This document shows, one piece after another, positions 1 to 5,815 of a stretch of DNA of 5,815 nucleotides. A model generated the notes under the pieces. It ran no database searches. It saw nothing but the letters and a program-made list of their open reading frames with translations, and had not been told where the DNA came from. The stretch lies in NCBI GenBank assembly GCA_903940375.1, contig CAJAKT010000375.1, forward strand, positions 1-5,815, written 5' to 3'. This DNA comes from an uncultured bacterium. Its GTDB lineage: Bacteria > Actinomycetota > Actinomycetes > S36-B12. Made by a program: the position numbers and the translations under genes. The first letter of the stretch is position 1; each line of letters opens with the position of its first letter.

Positions 1-2525
1 TCGCTCGCCCGCTCGACAGAGATCGTCGCCGGGTCGTCGGCCGTGCGGAGCGACGCATTCGTGTCGCCGTCGGTGACGTATGGGCCGAAGCGGCCGTCCT
101 TGATGACCATCGGCTTGCCCGTCGTCGGGTCATTGCCGAGTTCGCGCAGCGGGGGCTTGGCCTGGCCACGACCGCGTCGCGGCTTCGGCTGCGCGAACAG
201 CGCGAGCGCCTCCTCGAGCGTGACCGTGAAGATCTCCTCCTCGGCAGCAAGCGACCGCGAGTCCTTCTCCTTCGTCAGGTACGGGCCGTAGCGGCCGTTC
301 TGCGCGGTGATCTCGATGCCGTCGGCCGGATCGGTGCCGACGACGCGCGGCATGCTCAACAGGCGGAGCGCCTCCTCAAGCGTGATCGTCGGCAGCGTCA
401 TGCTCGCGAACAGTGACGACGTGCGCGGCTTCGCCGACTTCGGCGAGCCCTCGGGCAGCACCTCAGTGACGTAGGGGCCGTAGCGGCCGGACTTCGCCAC
501 GATGGCCAGGCCCGTATCAGGGTTCACGCCCAGGTCGAAGTCGCCGGACGGCTCGGCCAGCAGGGCCTCGGCCTTCTCCGCGGTGAGCTCGTCGGGCGCC
601 AGATCGACGGGAATGTTCGCCCGCTCCTCGCCGCGCTCGACGTACGCGCCGTAGCGACCGACCCGCAGCATGGCGTCGGTGTCGGCGATGGGGAAGGTCG
701 CGATGGCGCGGGCATCGATCGCACCCAGGTCCTCGGTCAGCGGCTTCACGCCAGGGAAGTCGCCGCTGACACTGTGACCGCCACGCCAGAACGCTTCCAG
801 CTGCTGGACGCGATCGGCCTGACCCGTCGCGATGAGGTCAAGGACCTCTTCCATGTTCGCGGTGAACTGGTAGTCGATGAGGGCGGTGAAGTGCTCCTCC
901 AGCAGGCGCACGACCGCGAACGCCGTGAAACTCGGTACGAGCGCCGAGCCCTTCTTCCATACGTACCCACGATCGACGATGGTCGACATGATCGAGGCGT
1001 AGGTCGACGGCCGGCCGATGCCGAGCTCCTCGAGCCGAGCGACCAGCTTCGCCTCGGTGTATCGGGCAGGCGGCGACGTCGTGTGACCCAGCGGCTCCAG
1101 GCTCTCCGCCGTGACAGCGTCGCCCTCGCCCAGGTTGGGGAGCTCGCGCTCACGGTCGTCGTCGTCAGCATCCTCGACGATGTCCTTCAGCGCGGCGTAG
1201 AAGCCGGGGAACACGACGACGGTGCCTGATGCGGTGAACTCAGCGTCGGTGCCGTCGGCCGTCCGGGTGCCGAGCTTGACCGTCGTGGTCGCGACCTGGG
1301 CATTGACCATCTGCGACGCGACGGTGCGCTTCCAGATGAGGTCGTACAGCGCGAACTCGTCGGCGTTCAGCTCCTTCGACACCTCGCCCGGCGTGCGGAA
1401 GGTGTCGCCTGCAGGACGGATCGCCTCGTGCGCCTCCTGCGCATTCTTGACCTTGCTCGCGTATCGCCGTGGGCCATCCGGCAGGTACTCGGGGCCGTAG
1501 AGGTCACGTGCCTGATTGCGTGCGGCATTGACCGCCTGCTCCGACAGGTTCACCGAGTCGGTGCGCATGTACGTGATGTAGCCGTTCTCGTACAGCGACT
1601 GGGCGACCCTCATCGTGCGCTGACCGCCCCAGCGAAGCCGGTTCGAGGCCTCCTGCTGCAGGGTCGACGTCATGAAAGGTGCCTTCGGCTGACGCTGGCT
1701 CGGCTTCTGCACAACCGAGCGAACGGTGAAGCTGGCGCCTGCGAGCGACGCACCCAGCGCACGGGCTCTGGCTTCGTCGAGTACGACGACGGCGGACTTC
1801 TTCAGCACGCCCTGCTGGTCGAAGTCGTTGCCGCTGGCAACGCGCACACCATCGACCGCAGAGAGTTTCGCGTCGAATGAGCCAGGCGCAAAGACGCCGA
1901 CGATGTCCCAGTAGCCGACAGATCGGAACGCGATGCGCTCACGCTCGCGGTCGACGACCAGACGCACCGCGACCGACTGAACACGACCAGCCGACTTGGC
2001 GCCCTGCCCGATCTTCATCCAGAGCACCTGCGAGACCGGGAAACCGTAGAGCCGATCGACGATGCGCCGCGTCTCCTGCGCATCGACGAGCTGCATATCG
2101 AGATCGCGGGGGTTCGCGACGGCCTCGCGGATCGCCTCCGGCGTGATCTCGTTGAAGACCATGCGCCGGACGGGGACCTTCGGCCGCAGCACCTCCATCA
2201 GGTGCCAGGAGATCGCCTCGCCCTCCCGGTCCTCGTCGGTGGCGAGCAGCAGTTCGTCGGCGTCCTTGAGAGCCCGCTTCAGGTCCGCGATCGTCTTCTT
2301 CTTCGAGTCGTGCACCACGTAGTAGGGCTGGAACTCGTCGTCGACGTTGACGGCCAGCTTGGCCCAGGGCTTCTTGCGGTCGGCCTCGGGCAGGTCGGAC
2401 GCCTTGGATGCCAGGTCGCGGACATGACCAACCGAGGCCAGGACCGTGTAGTCCGGGCCGAGGTAGCCGGCGATCTTCTTCGCCTTTGCCGGCGACTCCA
2501 CGATCACCAGGGTCTTGTCTGCCAC
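1..2525 (-). CDS. topA: DNA topoisomerase I (type IA), 3' end beyond the window
   Basis: TopA relaxes negatively supercoiled DNA by cutting one strand through a 5'-phosphotyrosyl link and passing the other strand through; it is the main relaxing enzyme in actinobacteria. I translated it by hand from the GTG at 2525, giving 841 complete codons before the window edge. The N-terminus MADKTLVIVESPAKAKKI is the classic Toprim start, with the catalytic Glu at residue 10. The metal-binding DEDREGE motif is at residues 97-103. The active-site segment YITYMRTDS carries Tyr319 and Arg321. The C-terminal part has four glycine/aromatic repeats: GRYGAY at 623-628, GRYGPY at 680-685, GRYGPY at 744-749 and GRFGPY at 811-816. 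No tetracysteine zinc motif is visible, as is usual for actinobacterial TopA, where such repeats and often a Lys-rich tail replace it. An acidic run with four Asp lies near residue 450. No frameshift or internal stop was found. GTG is preferred because a GGAGAGG site sits 6 bases upstream and the family motif begins at once. Confidence 0.97.
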   Translation of the reverse strand, partial: MADKTLVIVESPAKAKKIAGYLGPDYTVLASVGHVRDLASKASDLPEADRKKPWAKLAVNVDDEFQPYYVVHDSKKKTIADLKRALKDADELLLATDEDREGEAISWHLMEVLRPKVPVRRMVFNEITPEAIREAVANPRDLDMQLVDAQETRRIVDRLYGFPVSQVLWMKIGQGAKSAGRVQSVAVRLVVDRERERIAFRSVGYWDIVGVFAPGSFDAKLSAVDGVRVASGNDFDQQGVLKKSAVVVLDEARARALGASLAGASFTVRSVVQKPSQRQPKAPFMTSTLQQEASNRLRWGGQRTMRVAQSLYENGYITYMRTDSVNLSEQAVNAARNQARDLYGPEYLPDGPRRYASKVKNAQEAHEAIRPAGDTFRTPGEVSKELNADEFALYDLIWKRTVASQMVNAQVATTTVKLGTRTADGTDAEFTASGTVVVFPGFYAALKDIVEDADDDDRERELPNLGEGDAVTAESLEPLGHTTSPPARYTEAKLVARLEELGIGRPSTYASIMSTIVDRGYVWKKGSALVPSFTAFAVVRLLEEHFTALIDYQFTANMEEVLDLIATGQADRVQQLEAFWRGGHSVSGDFPGVKPLTEDLGAIDARAIATFPIADTDAMLRVGRYGAYVERGEERANIPVDLAPDELTAEKAEALLAEPSGDFDLGVNPDTGLAIVAKSGRYGPYVTEVLPEGSPKSAKPRTSSLFASMTLPTITLEEALRLLSMPRVVGTDPADGIEITAQNGRYGPYLTKEKDSRSLAAEEEIFTVTLEEALALFAQPKPRRGRGQAKPPLRELGNDPTTGKPMVIKDGRFGPYVTDGDTNASLRTADDPATISVERAS

Positions 2526-2531
2526 GCCGTT

Positions 2532-2538
2532 CCTCTCC
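2532..2538 (-). promoter_or_regulatory. Ribosome binding site of topA
   Basis: Read on the minus strand, GGAGAGG is followed by a 6-base spacer, AACGGC, and then the GTG start. This close match to the anti-Shine-Dalgarno sequence at a good distance decides the start codon at 2525, which is not an ATG. Confidence 0.75.
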
Positions 2539-2555
2539 GTTGGCCGTCTCGGCGG

Positions 2556-2586
2556 AGTCTGACGGTAGCCATCAGGTCCCTGTCAA
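2556..2586 (-). promoter_or_regulatory. Candidate topA promoter
   Basis: A perfect housekeeping sigma factor -35 hexamer, TTGACA, lies at 2586-2581 on the minus strand, about 55 bases before the topA start and downstream of the two hairpins that follow hppA. The -10 is unclear. CAGACT (2561-2556) sits at a 19-base spacer and keeps only the A at position 2 and the T at position 6. TACCGT (2567-2562) fits TAnnnT better, but the spacer would be only 13 bases. With the hairpins upstream, this supports transcription of topA from its own promoter with a short leader. The -35 is directly seen; the assignment as a promoter is an inference. Confidence 0.5.
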
Positions 2587-2620
2587 CTTTCAGGGGCCCC
2601 CGGTGGAGCCCGGACCGCCC

Positions 2621-2640
2621 CGGTCCCCCTAGGGGGACCG
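2621..2640. repeat. Perfect 20-base palindrome, second hairpin after hppA
   Basis: The two 10-base halves CGGTCCCCCT and AGGGGGACCG are exact reverse complements with no spacer, so the sequence reads the same on both strands around a central CCTAGG. As RNA it would fold into a stem of about 8 G/C-rich pairs with a 4-base loop. It follows the first hairpin after only two bases. No U-run follows it on the minus strand, so it may be a back-up terminator, an RNA 3'-end stabiliser or a protein binding site. A weaker G/C-rich arm pair (2593-2597 with 2617-2621) adjoins it and overlaps its first base. Confidence 0.6.
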
Positions 2641-2642
2641 AA

Positions 2643-2685
2643 ACGAGGACCCCGTGTCCCGCAGAGCGGAACGCGGGGTCCTCGT
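2643..2685 (-). terminator. Probable intrinsic terminator of hppA
   Basis: Starting 10 bases after the hppA stop codon, the minus strand reads ACGAGGACCCCG, a 19-base loop, then CGGGGTCCTCGT, a perfect 12-base-pair stem. The loop can itself fold, CCGC pairing with GCGG around TCT, giving a longer stacked structure. The 3' side ends in a short run of three T (2643-2641 plus the last stem base), shorter than the enterobacterial model but common for terminators in high-GC actinobacteria. Position and strength of the stem make hppA termination the simplest reading. Confidence 0.75.
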
Positions 2686-2695
2686 GACCAGCGGG

Positions 2696-5002
2696 TCAGA
2701 CAGCGACCGGGGTCTCCTCGCCGACCGCGATCGGGCGACGCTTGGAGATGATCACCGCGACGACGACGATGGCCACCGCGACGAGGGCGATCGCCCAGCG
2801 CAGGGTGGTGTTCGCCGAATCGCCGATGCTCAGCGCAACGACGGCAGGCGCGATCAGCAGGGCGACCAGGTTCATCACCTTGATCAGCGGGTTGATCGCC
2901 GGGCCGGCGGTGTCCTTGAACGGATCGCCGACGGTGTCGCCGATGACCGTGGCCGAGTGCGCCTCGGAGCCCTTGCCACCGAAGTTGCCGTCCTCGACGA
3001 ACTTCTTCGCGTTGTCCCATGCGCCGCCCGAGTTGGACAGGAAGACCGCCATGAGGACACCGGTCGCGATAGTGCCGGCCAGGTAGGCGCCCAGGGCGCC
3101 CACGCCGAGGCCGAAGCCAACGGCGATGGGCGTGAGCACCGCGAGCAGACCCGGTGTGATGAGCTCACGGAGCGAGTCCTTCGTCACGATGTCGACAACC
3201 TTGGAGTACTCCGGCTTCTCCGTGCCCTCCATGATCCCCGGGTGCTCGCGGAACTGGCGACGCACTTCGAAGATGACCGAGCCGGCAGCGCGGGAAACCG
3301 CGTTGATGGCCAGGCCCGAGAACAGGAACACGACCGACGCACCGATGATCAGGCCGACGAGGTTGCTCGGCGAGGCCACGTCGAGGATGCCCAGGTACTG
3401 GATCTTGCTGCCCAGTGCTTCGACACCACCCGTGATGTCGATACCGGCCGACGCCGCGGCGCCGAGCACGGCATCACGGAAGGCACCGAACAGCGCCGTC
3501 GCCGCGAGCACCGCCGTGGCGATCGCGATGCCCTTGGTGATCGCCTTGGTGGAGTTGCCGACGGCGTCGAGACGGGTGAGCACCGCAGCGCCCTCGCCGT
3601 GCACGTCGCCGGACATCTCCGCGATGCCCTGCGCGTTGTCAGAGACCGGCCCGAAGGTGTCCATCGAGACGATGACGCCGACGGTCGTCAGCAGGCCGGT
3701 GCCCGCCAGCGCGATCGCGAACAGCGACAGCAGCACGACACCGCCACCGAGCAGGAACGCTCCGTACACCGCAGCCGCGATGATGAGCGCCGAGTAGACG
3801 GCTGACTCCAGGCCGAGCGAGATGCCGGCGAGGATGACCGTTGCCGGACCCGTCAGCGAGCTCTTGGCGACGTCGTCTACCGGGCGACGGTTCGTCTCGG
3901 TGAAGTACGCCGTGAGCTGCTGGATGACCGCCGCGAGGATGATGCCGATGAAGACGGCCCCGATGACGAAGACCCGCGGGCTCAGTGAGTCGACAGTGAG
4001 CGTGGCAGCGATGCCACCGAGCGACTCGATCTCGTCCCACGAAGCCGGCACCCACGTGAACACCGCAGCGATGACCAGCACGGCGCTGATGAGAGCGCTG
4101 ATGAAGAAGCCACGGTTGATTGCCGACATGCCGGAGCGGTCGGAGGCACGCGGTGACACGGCGAAGATGCCGATGACAGCGGTGATCACGCCGATGGCCG
4201 GGATCACGAGGGGCAGCACGAGGCCGAGTTCGCCGAAGGCTGCCTTGCCCAGGATCAGGGCCGCGACGAGCGTGACGGCATAGGACTCGAAGAGGTCGGC
4301 CGCCATGCCGGCGCAGTCGCCGACGTTGTCGCCGACGTTGTCCGCAATGGTCGCCGCGTTGCGCGGATCGTCCTCGGGAATGCCCTGCTCAACCTTGCCG
4401 ACGAGATCGGCGCCGACGTCAGCAGCCTTCGTGAAGATGCCACCGCCGACTCGCATGAACATGGCGAGCAGCGCAGCACCGAATCCGAAGCCTTCGAGGA
4501 CCTTCGGGGCATCGCCCTTGTACACGAGGACGACGAGAGCCGCACCGAACAGGCCGAGGCCAACGGTGAACATGCCCGCCACGCCACCCGTGCGGAACGC
4601 GATCTTCATGGCCTTCTGCTCGCCGCCGTCGCGGGCCGCCGCCGCGACGCGCACGTTGCCGCGCACCGCCAGCCACATGCCCGTGTATCCGGTCACGCCG
4701 GAGAAGACGGCGCCGACCAGGAAGAAGATGCTGCGGCCGATCCGCTCGCTGGTGGTCTCTGCCGGCAGCAGGAACAGCACGAAGAAGACGATGACAGCGA
4801 AGACCGCGAGGGTCTTGAACTGCCGGTTCAGGTATGCCGAAGCACCCTCCTGAATAGCGCCTGCGATCTCCTTCATGCGGTCGGTGCCCTCATCGGCGGC
4901 CAGTACCTCGCGTACGAGGATTGCGGCGACGCCCAACGCGGCGAGCCCGATGATGGCAACGATGACGACGATCGTCAGGTTGCTCCCGGTCAACTCGATC
5001 AT
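2696..5002 (-). CDS. hppA: Membrane-bound proton-translocating pyrophosphatase (K+-independent type)
   Basis: HppA hydrolyses pyrophosphate to two phosphates and pumps protons across the cytoplasmic membrane. The 768-residue protein is full length for the family (roughly 700-800) and very hydrophobic, consistent with the usual 16 membrane helices. The active-site motifs are intact: DVGADLVGKVEQGIPEDDPRN at 195-215 in part, the DNVGDNVGDCAGMAADLFE segment at 221-239, MDTFGPVSDNAQGIAEMS at 447-464, SNSGGAWDNAKKFVEDG at 656-672 and GDTVGDPFKDTAGP at 688-701. The segment GNSTKAITKG (482-491) has Lys486 and Thr489 where K+-dependent relatives have Ala and Gly, so this one should be K+-independent and proton-pumping. 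The family usually has GNTT here, so Ser484 is a mild variant. The ATG at 5002 is preceded by GAGGAG and followed directly by the first membrane helix. A strong hairpin follows the TGA stop, so it probably ends its own transcript. Confidence 0.98.
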   Translation of the reverse strand: MIELTGSNLTIVVIVAIIGLAALGVAAILVREVLAADEGTDRMKEIAGAIQEGASAYLNRQFKTLAVFAVIVFFVLFLLPAETTSERIGRSIFFLVGAVFSGVTGYTGMWLAVRGNVRVAAAARDGGEQKAMKIAFRTGGVAGMFTVGLGLFGAALVVLVYKGDAPKVLEGFGFGAALLAMFMRVGGGIFTKAADVGADLVGKVEQGIPEDDPRNAATIADNVGDNVGDCAGMAADLFESYAVTLVAALILGKAAFGELGLVLPLVIPAIGVITAVIGIFAVSPRASDRSGMSAINRGFFISALISAVLVIAAVFTWVPASWDEIESLGGIAATLTVDSLSPRVFVIGAVFIGIILAAVIQQLTAYFTETNRRPVDDVAKSSLTGPATVILAGISLGLESAVYSALIIAAAVYGAFLLGGGVVLLSLFAIALAGTGLLTTVGVIVSMDTFGPVSDNAQGIAEMSGDVHGEGAAVLTRLDAVGNSTKAITKGIAIATAVLAATALFGAFRDAVLGAAASAGIDITGGVEALGSKIQYLGILDVASPSNLVGLIIGASVVFLFSGLAINAVSRAAGSVIFEVRRQFREHPGIMEGTEKPEYSKVVDIVTKDSLRELITPGLLAVLTPIAVGFGLGVGALGAYLAGTIATGVLMAVFLSNSGGAWDNAKKFVEDGNFGGKGSEAHSATVIGDTVGDPFKDTAGPAINPLIKVMNLVALLIAPAVVALSIGDSANTTLRWAIALVAVAIVVVAVIISKRRPIAVGEETPVAV

Positions 5003-5168
5003 GGGTCTCCTCGGTGTGTGCCCGCACAGGGACGGACCCCGGTCGGACGGTTGAAAATCGCGGCTGCCCAGAGCATCCGGGGCCGCAGTCCCGCGGAGTC
5101 TACGCAGGGGGCCTATACGCCCTCGTCGTAGCCCGGGATGACAGCCCTTACATGAATCGTGACGTTGG
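5003..5168 (-). other. hppA upstream region with possible leader
   Basis: This 166-base gap between the ATPase stop and the hppA start holds no credible gene. On the minus strand, TTGACG (5177-5172) overlaps the ATPase stop and could be a -35, but no convincing -10 follows: TGTAAG at a 19-base spacer is poor. TATAGG lies further down, near 5112-5117, without a matching -35. A small inverted repeat, TGTGC-GG-GCACA (5028-5017), sits five bases before the hppA ribosome binding site. I recognise no riboswitch class. If transcription starts in the upstream half, hppA has a leader of about 50 to 130 bases; it may also be read through from the ATPase gene, as I see no strong terminator here. Confidence 0.4.
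5007..5012 (-). promoter_or_regulatory. Ribosome binding site of hppA
   Basis: The minus strand reads GAGGAG, then ACCC, then ATG. The spacer is short, at four bases, but the match is strong and supports the ATG at 5002 as the start. Confidence 0.7.
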
Positions 5169-5176
5169 TCACGTCA
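5160..5176. repeat. Inverted repeat over the ATPase stop codon
   Basis: TGACGT and ACGTCA are perfect 6-base arms around a 5-base spacer, TGGTC. A second, offset pairing (GTGAC with GTCAC around GTTG, 5159-5172) uses the same bases. The repeat covers the ATPase TGA codon (5171-5169) and overlaps a TTGACG that could be an hppA -35, so it is placed where an operator could act. It is too short to be a convincing terminator, and no U-run follows. Its function is unknown and chance is possible. Confidence 0.4.
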
Positions 5177-5815
5177 ACCGGTCGGCTCGATCGAAGTCGG
5201 TCATCGGCCGGCGGGCCATCGCGACCCTGGTCGCGTTCGCGATAGCCAGCAGGTCGATGACCTCCTGGGCGATCGCCCCAGCGATCGGAGGCAGCAGGCC
5301 GACCACGGCGAGCAGCATCCCGACCGCGCTCAGGGCGATCCCGCCGATCGCCGTCTGAAGCGCGATGCGGCGAAGCCGCCGCCCGATGTGCATGAGCTCA
5401 TCGAGCCGCTCGAAGGACGAATCGAGGACGACGGCATCAGCCGCTTCAGCGGTGACGTCGTTGTTCTTCCCGAATGCAACACCGACGGTCGCCGCAGTCA
5501 TCGCCGGTGCATCGTTGATTCCGTCACCCAGGAACACCGTCGGAGCGAGTGCGGTCTCGGCCTGGACGATCTGCAGCTTGCGCTCAGGCGAGACCTGCGC
5601 GAGCGCCTCGGTCAGGCCAACGCGCTCCGCGAGGTAGTCGACCTCACTCCTGCGGTCCCCCGAGAGGAGGAGAGTCCGTACGACCCCATGACGTTCATTC
5701 AGATGGGCGATGAACTCGCGGGCTCCCGCCCGCGGCTCGTCGCGGAACTGCATGGTTCCGGCATAGCCGCCATCGACGATGATCACGCACTCCAGCCCGG
5801 CTGCCTCCGGCGGCA
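5169..5815 (-). CDS. P-type ATPase, C-terminal part, probably P1B heavy-metal type
   Basis: This is the last 214 residues of an ATP-driven cation pump whose front lies beyond the window, so the frame is open at 5815. Visible parts in order (numbered in the fragment): the P-domain segment FRDEPR near residue 23, LLSGD near 49-53 (the TGD-like motif), SPERK near 75-79 and the hinge GDGINDAPAM at 96-105, which binds Mg2+ and defines the P-type family. Two membrane helices follow, at about 149-173 and 177-199, then a short charged tail ending FDRADRLT. The ending with only two helices after the P domain is that of P1B pumps rather than the Ca2+ or Na+/K+ types, which have four more. The last helix carries AQEVIDLLAIANATR. 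I recall this QE-x-ID pattern from P1B-like pumps of unclear substrate; it is not the Cu, Zn/Cd or Co signature. The phosphorylated Asp (DKTGT), the CPC-type helix and any N-terminal metal domain are not in view, so the substrate cannot be named. Confidence 0.93.
   Translation of the reverse strand, partial: PPEAAGLECVIIVDGGYAGTMQFRDEPRAGAREFIAHLNERHGVVRTLLLSGDRRSEVDYLAERVGLTEALAQVSPERKLQIVQAETALAPTVFLGDGINDAPAMTAATVGVAFGKNNDVTAEAADAVVLDSSFERLDELMHIGRRLRRIALQTAIGGIALSAVGMLLAVVGLLPPIAGAIAQEVIDLLAIANATRVAMARRPMTDFDRADRLT

Noticed and set aside
774..1880. Plus-strand open frames of about 150 codons over topA
   Set aside because: They are antisense to topA, which has all family motifs in one unbroken frame. 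The products are Arg-rich and resemble no family I know.
2654..3805. A 383-codon open frame on the plus strand across hppA
   Set aside because: It lies wholly antisense to the conserved hppA frame, and its product is a low-complexity run of Arg, Asp, Gly and Glu, as expected when a high-GC gene is read on the other strand. No ribosome binding site or family match is seen.
3822..4853. Plus-strand open frames of 153 and 182 codons over hppA, rich in Ala, Pro, Thr and Met
   Set aside because: They are mirror images of the hydrophobic hppA codons, with no independent coding signals.
5003..5168. Riboswitch upstream of hppA
   Set aside because: The leader has some small inverted repeats but no core motif of a riboswitch class that I recognise; a covariance model search would be needed to reopen this.
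5014..5358. A 114-codon plus-strand open frame across the hppA upstream gap
   Set aside because: Two thirds of it is antisense to the ATPase C-terminus, it lacks a ribosome binding site and its product looks like a shadow translation.
1..5815. Mobile element, CRISPR array, toxin-antitoxin or defence system
   Set aside because: No direct-repeat array, terminal inverted repeats, transposase or integrase motif, or small paired genes were found. The three genes are ordinary chromosomal genes with even base composition.

Overview
The window is a stretch of high-GC bacterial chromosome, almost certainly from an actinomycete. Within Actinomycetota, Micrococcales (for example Microbacteriaceae) is my best guess, but the family is an inference. 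The evidence is strong G/C preference at third codon positions, GTG start use, a type IA topoisomerase ending in GRYGPY-type repeats with no tetracysteine zinc motif in the part seen, and a K+-independent type H+-translocating pyrophosphatase encoded close to topA, a neighbourhood I recall from Streptomyces. All three genes lie on the minus strand, so the window reads right to left.

Layout in direction of transcription. (1) 5815 to 5169: the C-terminal 214 residues of a P-type ATPase, probably a P1B-like heavy-metal or cation pump, with its front cut off by the window edge. (2) 5168 to 5003: a 166-base gap that holds an inverted repeat over the ATPase stop codon, a possible leader and the hppA ribosome binding site. 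(3) 5002 to 2696: complete hppA, a 768-residue membrane-bound proton-pumping pyrophosphatase. (4) 2695 to 2526: a 170-base gap with two strong hairpins, the first of which looks like the hppA terminator, then a perfect TTGACA -35 hexamer and a good ribosome binding site for topA. (5) 2525 to 1: topA, DNA topoisomerase I, 841 complete codons, with its C-terminus running off the left edge.

The three genes do not form an obvious functional pathway. HppA uses the energy of pyrophosphate, a by-product of nucleic acid and protein synthesis, to pump protons out. TopA removes excess negative supercoils. The ATPase exports or imports a cation that cannot be named from this fragment. The hairpins and the separate promoter suggest that hppA and topA are separate transcription units.

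I see no RNA gene, insertion sequence, CRISPR array, phage gene or new multi-gene system. The most interesting items are regulatory structures in the two gaps and residue-level traits of HppA and the ATPase.
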